From positions 1,377,471 to 1,441,470 of the forward strand of contig NC_030999.1 of NCBI RefSeq assembly GCF_000149955.1: a DNA stretch of 64,000 bases, written 5' to 3'. Of the stretch, positions 52,542-62,789 are shown piece by piece. How positions within the stretch are numbered: the first letter of the stretch is position 1; each line of letters starts with the position of its first letter. The notes beneath the pieces are model-generated. The model worked only from the letters and a program-made list of their open reading frames with translations, ran no database searches and had not been told where the DNA came from. The translations under genes were made by a program, and so were the position numbers. Source of the stretch: Fusarium oxysporum f. sp. lycopersici 4287 (taxonomy: Eukaryota; Ascomycota; Sordariomycetes; Hypocreales; Nectriaceae).

Positions 52542-54358
52542 ATGGCCTTATCCACCAACAGCCCTGTTCCTTCATGGACCTTGTTCGCGTCTTCAGCGGG
52601 CCTTGGAATCCTGGTGCTTGTAAGAAATTTGTGTATATTCCCCGACACCGAGAGTGCGCTTTGCTAAGTCAATTTAGTTGCTCTATATTTGCATCTATCG
52701 AGTATTTTTTCATCCTTACGCCAAGTACCCTGGGCCATTCCTCGCCAAGCTGACCAGCTGGTATTCGGTCTACCACACGTATTATGGCGATCTTCACCTT
52801 GATATCTGGGAATGTCACCAGAAATATGGTATGTACGAAGATTCGAGCCGATGTCAACGCCTGACTAGAAGTGTCAGGCAATTACGTTCGATATGCGCCA
52901 AACAGAGTCTTGATCAACACACCAGAAGGTCTCAAAGGTACTGTATAGATACATTTTCATTCTATTAAAATATTGGGTTAATGAGTGGTGATAGCAATTT
53001 ACAATCATCCCAAAAACACACAAAAGTCAAAGGCATACAGAAAGATGTCGCTAGTGCCCGGTGTGCATTCTAGCTTCAGCACGATAGACAATCAAGCTCA
53101 CGCCAAACTCAAGAGTCTCATCAGTCAAGGGCTCTCCAACTCTCATATCCGGGCTTATGATCCGGAACTGCGGCAGAGTGCGTTACTGTTTGCGACCAGG
53201 TTAGGCGAGAAGATAGATCGCTTTGAGCCTGATCAATCGGATGTTGGTGAAGACGGCTGGACCGCTCCGAAGAACTTGGCATCTTGGAGTAACTACTTTA
53301 CCTTTGATGTCATGTCCCATCTCGTATTCGGTACCTCGTACAACTTGCTCACAAATTCAGAGAACCACTGGGTCATTGATGGCGTCCTCGGCCAAATGCG
53401 TCGTATGAGCTTCCTTACAATGCTTCCTGAGCTTGAAGATATGAGGTTCGACCTACTCTTGTTCTCCAATGCTCGCCGCATGGCGTACCGGTTTGCTGTA
53501 AAGAGCAGGGAGATTATGGAGGCAAGGAAAATTAGAGAGAAAGCTATGGAAGGCCAAGAAACCAAGGTCGATCTCTTCTCCAAACTGCTTGCCGCAAAGG
53601 ATCCCGAGACGGGAGAAGGCCTCCCTGACAAGCAGCTGTGGGCCGAGAGTAACGTGATGATAATTGCAGGTGAGAAGGACATTTCCTCCCTGCAGTCTTG
53701 GTATTAACCACTCTTAGGCTCTGACACCTCGTCCACTGCCATCGCGGCGACTCTGTTCTACTTGTCTCGCAATCCCTCGGCATATGCCCGCGTCACCAAA
53801 GAGGTCAGGTCCGCAATCATTACACCGGAAGACATTTGTCAGGGACCAAAACTACTCTCGTGCACGTATCTCCGTGCCTGTATTTTCGAGTCAATACGCC
53901 TCAGCCCGCCGGCTGGAGGTGCGATGTGGCGCGAGGTCATGCCAGGCGGAATGCATATCGCGGGTAACGATGTTGACATTCACGTCCCTGGGGGTTGCGA
54001 GATCAGCACAGGTATCTATGCGGTACATCACAATGAAGAGTACTACCCCGACCCCTTTGAGTTTCGGCCGGAGCGCTGGCTTGCGGATGAGGTTGGAGAT
54101 GAAACTGTGGCCAAGGCTCATGCTGCCTTTGATGCTTTCTCTCAGGGGCCACGGGGATGTCCCGGTAGGAGCCTAGCATTGATTGAGATTTCTTTTGCGG
54201 TGGCTGCTGTTATCATGAGTTATGACTTCCGAAAGGTCGAGTCAAGCTTGGGAGAAGTGGGTGAGGGAAATGGCAAGTTTGCTGGCCAGTATCAGACGTC
54301 CTGGGTATTTAGCAGTTTCAAAGATGGACCGTACCTGCAGTTTAAGCGGATTAAGTAA
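52542..54358 (+). CDS. Cytochrome P450 monooxygenase, five exons, 534 aa
   Basis: Haem-thiolate monooxygenase, ER-anchored, substrate unknown. Exons 52542-52619, 52678-52828, 52878-52937, 52995-53669 and 53718-54358 (1,605 nt) splice with GTAAGA/GTATGT/GTACTG/GTGAGA donors and keep one frame throughout. The N-terminus is an anchor (WTLFASSAGLGILVLLLYIC), followed by VFFHPYAKYPGPFLAKLT. The oxygen-binding helix I reads MIIAGSDTSSTAIAATLFYL, the K-helix ExxR is ESIRLSPP, and the PERW motif is FRPERW. The haem loop is FSQGPRGCPGRSLA, with the ligand Cys at about residue 456. Overall it resembles ascomycete P450s of benzoate hydroxylase or secondary-metabolism type. No damage is seen despite an impala remnant 380 bp upstream and a hAT element 236 bp downstream. 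Confidence 0.93.
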
Positions 54359-54594
54359 GTCTTGAGATGTCTGGATGTTCAACTCGCCTGTTTTGGCGAG
54401 CTTGGCCAGACTGATACCGCTTCCAAGTAGTAAAACAACTTGATAACTGGCATAATTTATATAAAGTTTTCATCTGAAATTATGCATTATTATTTGTTAA
54501 TTTACATGACTAGAATGCGGTCGAGAAGAGGATTGGTGTTGTCTATCCTGTCCCTACAAGCCCGGCTTTGATTTCTGCAGACAGGAGTGTGTAC

Positions 54595-56917
54595 TAGGGT
54601 TCCGTCGAGGTAATTTACCGAATGGTAATTTACCTATCTGACCAAAGTTTTTGACGTCTGAAACTTCTTGGTATTTTACATGTCAAAAACCTCTCATTGG
54701 CCGATGTCCATATCATCTCCACTATTTTCCAAATCGGTCTCTTCCCAACGCCAGCCATCGACAACAATAGAGTCTTGGAATGCGTTTTCTATCTTTACTA
54801 ACCGAGCAACATCAACTGTCTCCCAGTTTTTGACGACCATCGGTTCTGCCGGATTATCTTTGACCGTCTTGAGCCTCTTGAGCACCCGACTGTTCATATA
54901 GATGAAAGTGACCTTGTCAGTGCTAAGCGGACTAAGCCGATTCCGAAGCTTACAATGAAGATAGTTCGTAGCACTGAAGGAACGCTCTGAAGGAACAGAG
55001 TTTGCCAAGGATCCTAGAACTCTCCTTGCCAATGTAGCCAACTTGACTCCCATAGACCCAAAGTATCCCCACGCGCTTAGGATGTAATAGTGAGAAGGCG
55101 TATGAGGAGTCTTCGGCTGTTCTCGATAGATCCGCGAGGTTGGGCCAAAGAGAGCACCTTCGCGAGCACGGAATCGACAAAACTCCCCAAAGAGCTGTTG
55201 GTACTCTTCGTTACTAGTGTTTTCTTCTAGGAAGCGATGTGCTCTCTCCATAGTGTCAAGCCCAAGGCCCTCCCCTATTGTTGTCCGTGGGTCCAAGGCA
55301 AATGCGAAGTGGTGGATGTCTGTCGTTTGACCTTTCATCCTTTGGACTCGCCATTGCCTCAGCTCCGAGTAGTTGATAAGAGGATCTTGGTTAGCCTCTT
55401 CAAGGGCATCCCATCTGCTCTGGATAGTCAACCAACGGGGAATAACCTCTCCAACGCATGAGCGATCTCGCTCCGAGCAACGTTGTGCGTTTTCGATAGG
55501 CCGAAGGATCTTAGCCAACATCTCTACCTCATGCCAAAACTCAAAGTTGTTGATGGACGAGAGTATTGCCCTTAGGACTTGTTGATCTTCCTCTTCCTCC
55601 TCTTCCCCTTTGATAGCCTTAGCTTTTAGGGAATTGAGGACCATAGCATCACGTGCATATGCTCGAAGAGCATCTTTGTTCGCCAGTGAAGACATAACAG
55701 CTCCGAGTTGTGTTCCCCAACGAGTGATGGCTGGTGTAATGAAAGCCTTCTGTTTACCGTAACACTCAAGCTGATAAGCACGAAGTCGTGCGAGTTGGAG
55801 CTTGGCCTTTTTAAAGAACGTGATGATTCTCGTAACTTTCTTAAGGACTGAAGCCCATCTCTCCGATTCCACAATGTCTTTCACTAGAAGTTGAAGACCA
55901 TGGGAGTCACACAAAAGGAAGAAACAATGCCTGAACTCAGGCATATTCTTCATCTCAGCGTGAAGTTTCCGCATTGTCGAGCATGTATCTGTGCAGATAG
56001 CGTTCATACGAGAGAAATCCTGGAAGTCCTCTCCTTCCTTCGTGAATACCTCTTCCAATAGTGGCTGGATTAGGCGAATGGTATTCAAGGCCGTATGTTC
56101 CTCGTTCCGTGTATTAACAGTCTTCCAATAGAATGTAACCGAGTTGGGAATTGAAATCGAAATGTTGACAATACGGTTGCTGCTTATGTCGTCAGAAGCG
56201 TCAAAGATGACATTGAGATGATCGGCATCGTCGAGGATCTCCTTGACTTGGACTCGGTAATCTTGGTAAACTTCAGGAAGTATGGTGGCAATTCGATCAC
56301 CACTAGGGGGCTTGTACGCTGGATTGAGCTGTTGGATGAACTCAACCATGCCAGAGTCTTCGAAGGTGGTGTATGGCTTGCCAGACTTAAAGATGGCCAG
56401 GGCTGCGGCTCGATCGAGTTGATCTTTAGAGTTTCGATCCATTATGGACAAAGCCGTAGTGATTCGAGGCTGGCGATCAACATGGCCTGCAGCTTGCTGG
56501 AAACCAAGACACTCTTTGGCAAGGTGATTCTGTTGACGTTGAACGTGCTTGGCCATGGTTTTAGAACAGTATTTGCACCGAACGCGAAGTTGACTGAATT
56601 TACCCCCTCCTGGAGGAATTGGGGCTGCTGCAAAGTGTTCATGAACACCATGGGTTTTAGGGCGACCGCCTTTGTTACTCATGGTGACAGTCTCATGTCC
56701 ATTGCTTTTCAACACCGAAGATGAGAATTGGTGATGATTTGTGCGTCCCATCGGTAATTTTACGATGTACTAAACCTATTCCGTGCATATACTAGTCCTA
56801 ATACGGGTAGGCACTAAGCCTAAAATTGTAGGGTTTTTGACGTAAATTACCGCCAAAAACCCCCTTTAGGAATTTGACCGTCAAATACCGTTTTTGACGG
56901 TCAAAAACGGAACCCTA
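54595..56917 (-). mobile_element. Complete hAT transposon 1 (2,323 bp)
   Basis: Ends TAGGGTTCCGT and ACGGAACCCTA (11-bp inverted repeats). Flanked by a perfect 8-bp duplication GTGTGTAC (54587-54594 and 56918-56925), the hAT length. Carries an uninterrupted transposase ORF. Confidence 0.95.
54694..56751 (-). CDS. hAT transposase 1, 685 aa
   Basis: Intact intron-less ORF from ATG 56751. Residues ~55-85 form a BED-type zinc finger (RCKYCSKTMAKHVQRQQNH, then C). The middle matches the DUF659-like/RNase H-fold core (HLNVIFDASDDISSNRIVN, MNAICTDTCSTMRKL, LLCDSHGLQLLVKDIV). A poly-Glu insertion (GEEEEEEDQQ) lies at ~400. The C-terminus is the hAT dimerisation domain (LANSVPSERSFSATNYLHCKL). It recognises its own ends and should be capable of cut-and-paste transposition. 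The element lies 236 bp beyond the P450 stop. Confidence 0.94.
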   Translation of the reverse strand: MGRTNHHQFSSSVLKSNGHETVTMSNKGGRPKTHGVHEHFAAAPIPPGGGKFSQLRVRCKYCSKTMAKHVQRQQNHLAKECLGFQQAAGHVDRQPRITTALSIMDRNSKDQLDRAAALAIFKSGKPYTTFEDSGMVEFIQQLNPAYKPPSGDRIATILPEVYQDYRVQVKEILDDADHLNVIFDASDDISSNRIVNISISIPNSVTFYWKTVNTRNEEHTALNTIRLIQPLLEEVFTKEGEDFQDFSRMNAICTDTCSTMRKLHAEMKNMPEFRHCFFLLCDSHGLQLLVKDIVESERWASVLKKVTRIITFFKKAKLQLARLRAYQLECYGKQKAFITPAITRWGTQLGAVMSSLANKDALRAYARDAMVLNSLKAKAIKGEEEEEEDQQVLRAILSSINNFEFWHEVEMLAKILRPIENAQRCSERDRSCVGEVIPRWLTIQSRWDALEEANQDPLINYSELRQWRVQRMKGQTTDIHHFAFALDPRTTIGEGLGLDTMERAHRFLEENTSNEEYQQLFGEFCRFRAREGALFGPTSRIYREQPKTPHTPSHYYILSAWGYFGSMGVKLATLARRVLGSLANSVPSERSFSATNYLHCKLRNRLSPLSTDKVTFIYMNSRVLKRLKTVKDNPAEPMVVKNWETVDVARLVKIENAFQDSIVVDGWRWEETDLENSGDDMDIGQ

Positions 56918-56945
56918 GTGTGTACGACACTGGCGCAGCCATGGT

Positions 56946-59940
56946 CAGGGTCCAAATCCATACCACGAAATCCACATATGGATCCATAATGTGGATCCAT
57001 ATCCATTCCATTCCATTCCACGTAGGCTTCAGCTTTTCCACATCCACGCCACGGAACCCCTTCCACATGTTCCACATGTGGAAATTGTGGAAAGGAATGG
57101 AAATTTAGGTGGGGTTTGAAAATACCTGGATTTCCTTGTGAAATAGCGCATACCCTAAGTACTTTCCATAGCCAATAACAACGCAATAGCAACAATTTTC
57201 CACTCCGTTTTACCCGTACACAAAGTTCAAACAAGTCTATTCTAGGAGGGTTTACTATTACTCACGCCCTGACTACTCCAAACCGAAATGGCCACCCTTC
57301 ATCCTACCAAGTCAACCACACCCGTTCCAGAACGTACAGAAGAAGACAATCAACGACTCTTTCAGCTCTACAAAGGCTGGACCTTGACGGAGAGAGACGG
57401 CCAAGTGCGTCAATGGGTATATCAGTTCGGCTACGATATCCAGCATGCCGATAAGGGGGAACGCCGATGGGTGTGTTGCCTTTGCATCAAGCAAAAGCGG
57501 CCGAGGCCAAAGAGTTACGCCATCAAAGGGTTGCAGAACGCTGAGGGTCACCTGTACACGGACCACAATGGCATCATGGATCCGACAGGCAAGAGGCAAA
57601 AGCCTACAAAGGCATCCGAGAAAGCACATCAGTCCATTGCAACAATCCTACAGTTGAACCCGAAGGAGCCGAAGGAACAAGATTTGATCAATACCTTGAT
57701 CAAACGTTTCGACAAAACTGTATTCCAGCAGAAACTTGTCAACTGGATTGTCAACTCTAACCAATCCTTCTCGATCGTCAACGATCAAGATCTTCGAGAC
57801 ATCTTCAACTACCTCAATCCATCTGTCGAGATCACAAAAGCTAACATTACTGACGTGACCGTGCGTGCCATCGCAGAACGAGAATTTACCAACAACATGG
57901 AAAGAGTGAAAGATGCTTTGCGAAAGAGTCCGGGACAGATCCATATCCAGTACGATGGCTGGAAGTCTGGTAACCGACACGCCTTATACGGCATCACATG
58001 TGTGTTTCGGGATTCAAATAATCGGCCACAGAAGTGTGTCCTCGGACTGCCTGAGCTTACAGAGCGGCACACAGGCGAGAATATCGCCGGGCAGATTATC
58101 GAGATCATTCGGGAGTACGAGATCAGCGATAAACTCGGGTATTTCACATTGGATAATGCCGGTAACAATAAAACCTCGATGGGGGAGCTTGGATTAGAGT
58201 TTGGCTTCGACTGGGAGAAGCGATGGGTTCGCTGCGTTGGCCACGTTGTCAACATAGTAGTGAAACAGATGCTGTATGGCAAGAACCCGGATGCTTTCGA
58301 GAAAGAGGTCTTCGAAGGACTTCACACGGCAGCGAAGGAGCATGAAGTCTGGAGGAGGCGAGGCTCTGTTGGAAAATGGCATAACTTTGCTGTTGTAGGT
58401 GGCTGAGTCCCCGGCTTTATTTGTTATACTCACGAAGACCTAGGAGGTGAGCAGATCGGACACGTGGACCGATATGCTCAAGAAGGTACAGGCTGTCGAG
58501 AGCCAACTCTCTGATGACGCTCAGCTCAAGAAACACCGTCCAGTTGGAGTTGTGGTCGACAATGCTACCCGGTGGCTTTCTCAATTCTCGATGATTGAAC
58601 GCGCTCTCCTCTTGAGGCCATTTTATAATTCTTTTGTCCAGAGAGCGTCAAACGAGTGGGAGAAGGTCAACTTGACGAGAGCTGGCCACATCAAAAAGGG
58701 CTCCAAGCTGCCCTTCTTCCTGAAGGAAGAGAATCGCATGACACCTGATGATTGGCATGTGCTCGGGACTCTTTACGACATTTTGCTTGACTTCCAGCTG
58801 GTTGTGAGAGGCCTTGAGGGCGATGGACAGGGAAAACACCGGAGAAAGGTCGAGGAAAACGAGATCGACCCTCCACTGTCTGGTAAGCCTTAGACTTCTC
58901 AAAAGCGGCCCGATTCTTATTTTAACAGATGGCTTGTACAGGAACAAGCTGGGATCTTATTCACGCGTACGAATTTCTTCTCGAAACCCTCGAATCCGCG
59001 AAAAGAGCAGTCGCCAATTTTCCGCACGGCCATCACCTCGCTGTCAACATCAACCTGGGTTGGCTCAAATTGAACGAATACTACGAGCACCTGAATGATA
59101 GCCCCCTGATCTATGGCGCTGCAGTTCTTCATCCTGCCTACCGGTGGGCACTGTTTGACGATTTGTGGGGAGACGACGACGAAAGACAATTGTGGATTAC
59201 CAAGGCGAAGGAGATGGTCCAGGATCTCTGGGAGAGAGAGTATAGGGACCTGGAGGTTGATGACCCAGAGATTGAGTTGCCTGCCAATAAGCGGCTGAAG
59301 ACCTCAAGAAACAAGTTCACAGCGTGGCGCACAAAGAAGCGAGGACTGACGACTGGAGGGATTTCTGTTACCGAGTCGCCAATTCGATCCCCAGCTCAAT
59401 CCCCTAGGTCCTCAGTTGGCGGTCTGGATCTTGATGAATACGAGCAGTGGCAGCGTGATATCGAGGATGCTGATGCTTCTGTCACAGATCCCTACGAATA
59501 CTGGCACATAAGGCGACTCAAATACCCCCGGTTGTCTAGGATGGCCTTGGATCTGCTTACTGTGCCACCAATGTCAGCCGAGTGTGAGAGGCTATTCTCG
59601 ACCACTGGCCGCATGGTTACCAAGAGCCGCAATAGGCTAGATGCCAGTACAATTGGGCTTTGCCAGACACTACGGAGTTGGTTGCGCGCCGGTTTGATCG
59701 GGTCGCTAGATAGGATTCTAATGGACGAGTGACAAAAACATCGACGTCACCAAGGCATGGATGCGATCCACTAATTACCATTGTTAGACAAAGTAGGTTT
59801 CCATTCCACAAATTCCACAATATGGATTCATTTCCATAATGGATCCATTTCCACCCATTCCACATCGAAGTTATTAGTCAGCATCCATATCCACGCCATA
59901 TTCACAAATGTGTCGTGGAGTGTCGTGGATTTGAACCCTG
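56946..59940 (+). mobile_element. Complete hAT transposon 2 (2,995 bp), Restless/Tfo1-like
   Basis: Ends CAGGGTCCAAATCCA and (inverted right end) CAGGGTTCAAATCCA. Flanked by the perfect 8-bp duplication GCCATGGT (56938-56945 and 59941-59948). Only 12 bp separate its duplication from that of hAT 1. Both subterminal regions are packed with TGGAA/TTCCA motifs. Confidence 0.95.
57288..59732 (+). CDS. hAT transposase 2, three exons, 778 aa
   Basis: Exons 57288-58394, 58444-58882 and 58942-59732 (2,337 nt) splice across introns of 49 and 59 nt (GTAGGT..CCTAG; GTAAGC..TACAG), reading NFAV|EVSRSDTW and PPLSG|TSWDLI. The N-terminal BED-like finger has WVCCLCIKQK and LYTDHNG. Catalytic-core motifs are IHIQYDGWKSGNRHALYG, YFTLDNAGNNKTSMGELG and RCVGHVVNIVVKQ. 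The C-terminal dimerisation domain has MALDLLTVPPMSAECERLFS and NRLDASTIGLCQ. The intron-containing layout and sequence are like Restless-type fungal hATs. No lesions are seen, so it is likely functional. A second acceptor at 58929 is possible but would break the frame. Confidence 0.9.
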
Positions 59941-59948
59941 GCCATGGT

Positions 59949-60996
59949 CGTATTCTTCGTGCCATGGCTTTCTTGGGAGGAGGGAAGAACCTTTAAGGCA
60001 ATAACGCATCACATCCGTGACCTTCAGCTGGTATACAGCTCCTTAATCTAGAACCGATGGGATGAGATAGAATTCCAACTCTATGTGCCACAAATGGGAT
60101 AGCGTCACCCACTTCCGGCACCTACTTCACCAGACGAATAACAGCTTGTTCTTTCCAAAAACCACAACTCGACAACATCATCTATTGTTGAACAAACCCA
60201 GTCGTCCTCGTCGTGATGATGTCCAGAATCGCTTCCAGCTTGGATGTGAATGGCAGGAATATCTCTCCTTCTACCTAATGCATACCCAACAGAGCGATAG
60301 CATATGCGCGATGTGTTAAGATAGCTGTCTGCGCGGTCTATGCCTAACCGGCAGTTTCCTAACGCACGCCGAGCCCCATTACTGTAGCCCAACAAGATGG
60401 CTTTGCAGAAGCCAAGCTCCTCGTCTTCCATAACCTGAATACGGGTGACTTCCGTCAACAACGCCGACGACAGATTCACACGCTCATGAATTGGTGGACC
60501 GCTAGACCACTGATGACGGAAAGATTGGAAATCATCGTTGTGCTGCTGTCGAGGACACGTTCCGAAAACAGCGGCTGGCCCAGCATCAGCAGCACTATAG
60601 CTCAACAGACACACACACGTCTATTACGCCCGGTAGGCCAACGCCCAAGGGGCTCTAAAACTAAACAATTTTGGACACTTCGCTAGTTACTGCCTTAATC
60701 TCGCAGTTGCTTCTGGGCTGGAAAGTACTGTTGGAATAATTGGGAGTTCCCCCCCGACTTCAAGACACTGATGTACGGAAGCAATTAATCTGAATCCGGC
60801 CTTGGATTCAATGATTAATTAGTGATTCAGCGATTAATTAGCTACCAATGCTTGTAAAGACCATTCAATAACCACTTGACGTTGGATAACGATAGCTACT
60901 ATGCTAAAATTCCTCTATCAATTAAATTTCCCTTCGCTAGTGGACACCGACTGCCTCGGGGTTCTTGAAGGTCTGGCCCAGTAGTCCATTCTTAAT
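59949..60996. other. Unassigned stretch beyond hAT 2, with a 169-codon minus ORF
   Basis: The ORF at 60614-60105 (minus) has no recognised domain and may be chance. At 60813-60842 the decamer GATTAATTAG occurs twice, in a region that may be the left end of the truncated hAT. At 60731 TGTTGGAATAATTGGG faintly recalls the start of the Copia 2 LTR. Confidence 0.35.
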
Positions 60997-62087
60997 TCAA
61001 TGCTTTAAGCACTCTGTATATTCTATAGTCTTCACCGATAAACGGCTCCTGTTCCAAGTGATTGTGCGTCGCGCTCCTCTAAAGACTCGTTCAGTCTCAG
61101 CTGACATAGCCGGTATCAAAAAGATATTGACCGCAAGGCGGTGTAGGTGAGGATAAGATGTTTGTTGGGTTGGTTCGAGCCACCACGAAAGGGCGGAAGA
61201 AGAACCGATAGGCAGGGGTGAACCCTCGATAAACCGATCGAATTCATCATGAGAAGATGATTGTTGATAGGTCCGCTTCTTATATGCCTCATAAGCCGAA
61301 AGATCCTCCTCCATTTCCAGTACTTGGACCGGCTTGAAACCTTCCCATAGCTTGCGTACAGCATCAATTGCCGGAGCTATATAATGCGATTGGTTCTTCC
61401 ACGCCTCATCAAGATGCGCTCGTCGGAGACTAGGATGAAGCAGGATTGCAGCCGCGTAGACTTGGGAATCATATGTACGCTTGTAGCAGTCATCGAATTT
61501 GTACCAGCTGGTCATGATTCGATCGGCCATCGTAATATCGTGTTGAAATTGCTGCATGGCAGCTTTGTAGTGCGTGACAAGAAAATCCATAGAGCAAATC
61601 AATTCATCTAGTGATGATTTGTCCCACTGCGTGTCTTTAGGAATCTCATATAATGGTTGTAGAAAGTTGTGGATCTCCTGAAGCTCCTGCCAATGCTCGG
61701 GATGGAGATAATCAAGCTTGATATCTCCCTCCATGTAGTGATCGTCGATAAAGCTATTTATTCCTTTGCGCAGTGTGATGGCAACATGAATCATAAGGTA
61801 CCAAGAGTTCCATCTGGTTAAGTTGTCCTGAGGAATCATGCGGCCAGCATCTTTCAAGAACGCCTGATAGCGTTGACTTGATGAACGTATCCATACCACA
61901 AGGTTATGAAGCATCCCCAGTGCCCCATATTGCCGCCAGGTAGTTGCTGTCTCTGCCCCTTCGACAGCACCTTCAAGCTCTCTAAGAGCAAGCAAGGCTT
62001 TGCATAACTGCCGGCTGTCTGGATTAATAAAGTGGGCCACGATGGCAAGAAGGCTGTGGTGGTTGGGAGAAGACCAGATATCAATAC
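60997..62087 (-). mobile_element. hAT transposase 3, C-terminal half, cut by an LTR
   Basis: About 363 codons are open from the LTR edge (SIDIWSSPNHHSLLAIVAHF) to the stop at 60997. Core motifs are VWIRSSSQRYQAFLKDA, NLTRWNSWYLMIHVAI and VYAAAILLHPSLR. The C-terminal dimerisation domain has HRLAVNIFLIPAMSAETERVFRGARR and RLSVKTIEYTECL. The N-terminal half is absent on the far side of the LTR, so this is a remnant. It is distinct from the other three hATs here. Confidence 0.85.
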
Positions 62088-62283
62088 TGTTGAAAAATCC
62101 GGGAATCCCCTTTCCCTTCAGGATTCAAACTGTTAGTCTGAAAGTCCTAGATTTAAAGTTCAAAGTCCTAGATGAAATCATCTAGAGATATAAACCTGAG
62201 ACGAACTCTCATCTCAATAATTACCAATCAAGTTTCATAAAATATACATTTTCGCCCAGCACAACTGCGCAATATAAACAACA
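62088..62283 (+). repeat. Solo LTR of the Copia 2 family (196 bp)
   Basis: Starts TGTTGAAAAATCC and ends ATAAACAACA, about 92% similar to the Copia 2 LTRs. The 5-bp flanks (AATAC and CTATC) differ, and the left flank is hAT 3 coding sequence while the right is not its continuation. A recombination product is more likely than a simple solo LTR. Confidence 0.9.
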
Positions 62284-62531
62284 CTATCACCACTTTCTTA
62301 GCGCCTCTAACTCTGGGCAAATTTGGAACTTGAAAGGAACCTGTGCAGCGCAGCCCCCAGATCAAATCCAATCAAACAAATTGCCAAACAAATCAATCAA
62401 ACAAATACAAAATCCTCGATTTGAAATAACATTTGATATATTTGATACACAATATGCCATCCAGCGTCCATGCTGCCAGACCGTTGACCGCGCTTTCACA
62501 GCTTACCCGGAACCTGGCTGGTGAGCAACCC
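62284..62531. other. Unassigned non-coding stretch
   Basis: Contains an AT-rich segment with several AATCAA/AAACAAAT motifs around 62350-62410. No gene seen. Confidence 0.45.
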
Positions 62532-62546
62532 CAGCCAATCAAAGTC

Positions 62547-62603
62547 CCCGAAGGAAAAATATACATAACATAACATAACATAACATAACATAACATAACA
62601 TAG
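62547..62603 (+). mobile_element. Severely 5'-truncated retroposon (57 bp) with 15-bp target duplication
   Basis: Only the 3' terminus GGAAAAATATAC followed by (ATAAC)n and TAG is present. It is flanked by the perfect direct repeat CAGCCAATCAAAGTC (62532-62546 and 62604-62618). It shares its tail type with the long retroposon variant at 22006-23320. Confidence 0.85.
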
Positions 62604-62789
62604 CAGCCAATCAAAGTCATCCATCAAGCCCTCCATTAGTGAGCTACCCCAATACCACCGTCAGGCTGGTGGGGGAGAAAGTAGCTTCTTAACTTTTACG
62701 TCCCGTCCTAGCAACATCAAGTCGCGTCAGTGCTGGTTTGTTTACCTTTCAACGCGTACCATTCCTCCCATGAGTCGACGCCTAACCCG

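Noticed and set aside
60105..60614. 169-codon minus ORF as a gene
   Set aside because: No motif, no splice pattern and no supporting context. It lies in debris next to transposon ends, so it was noted only as part of an unassigned stretch.
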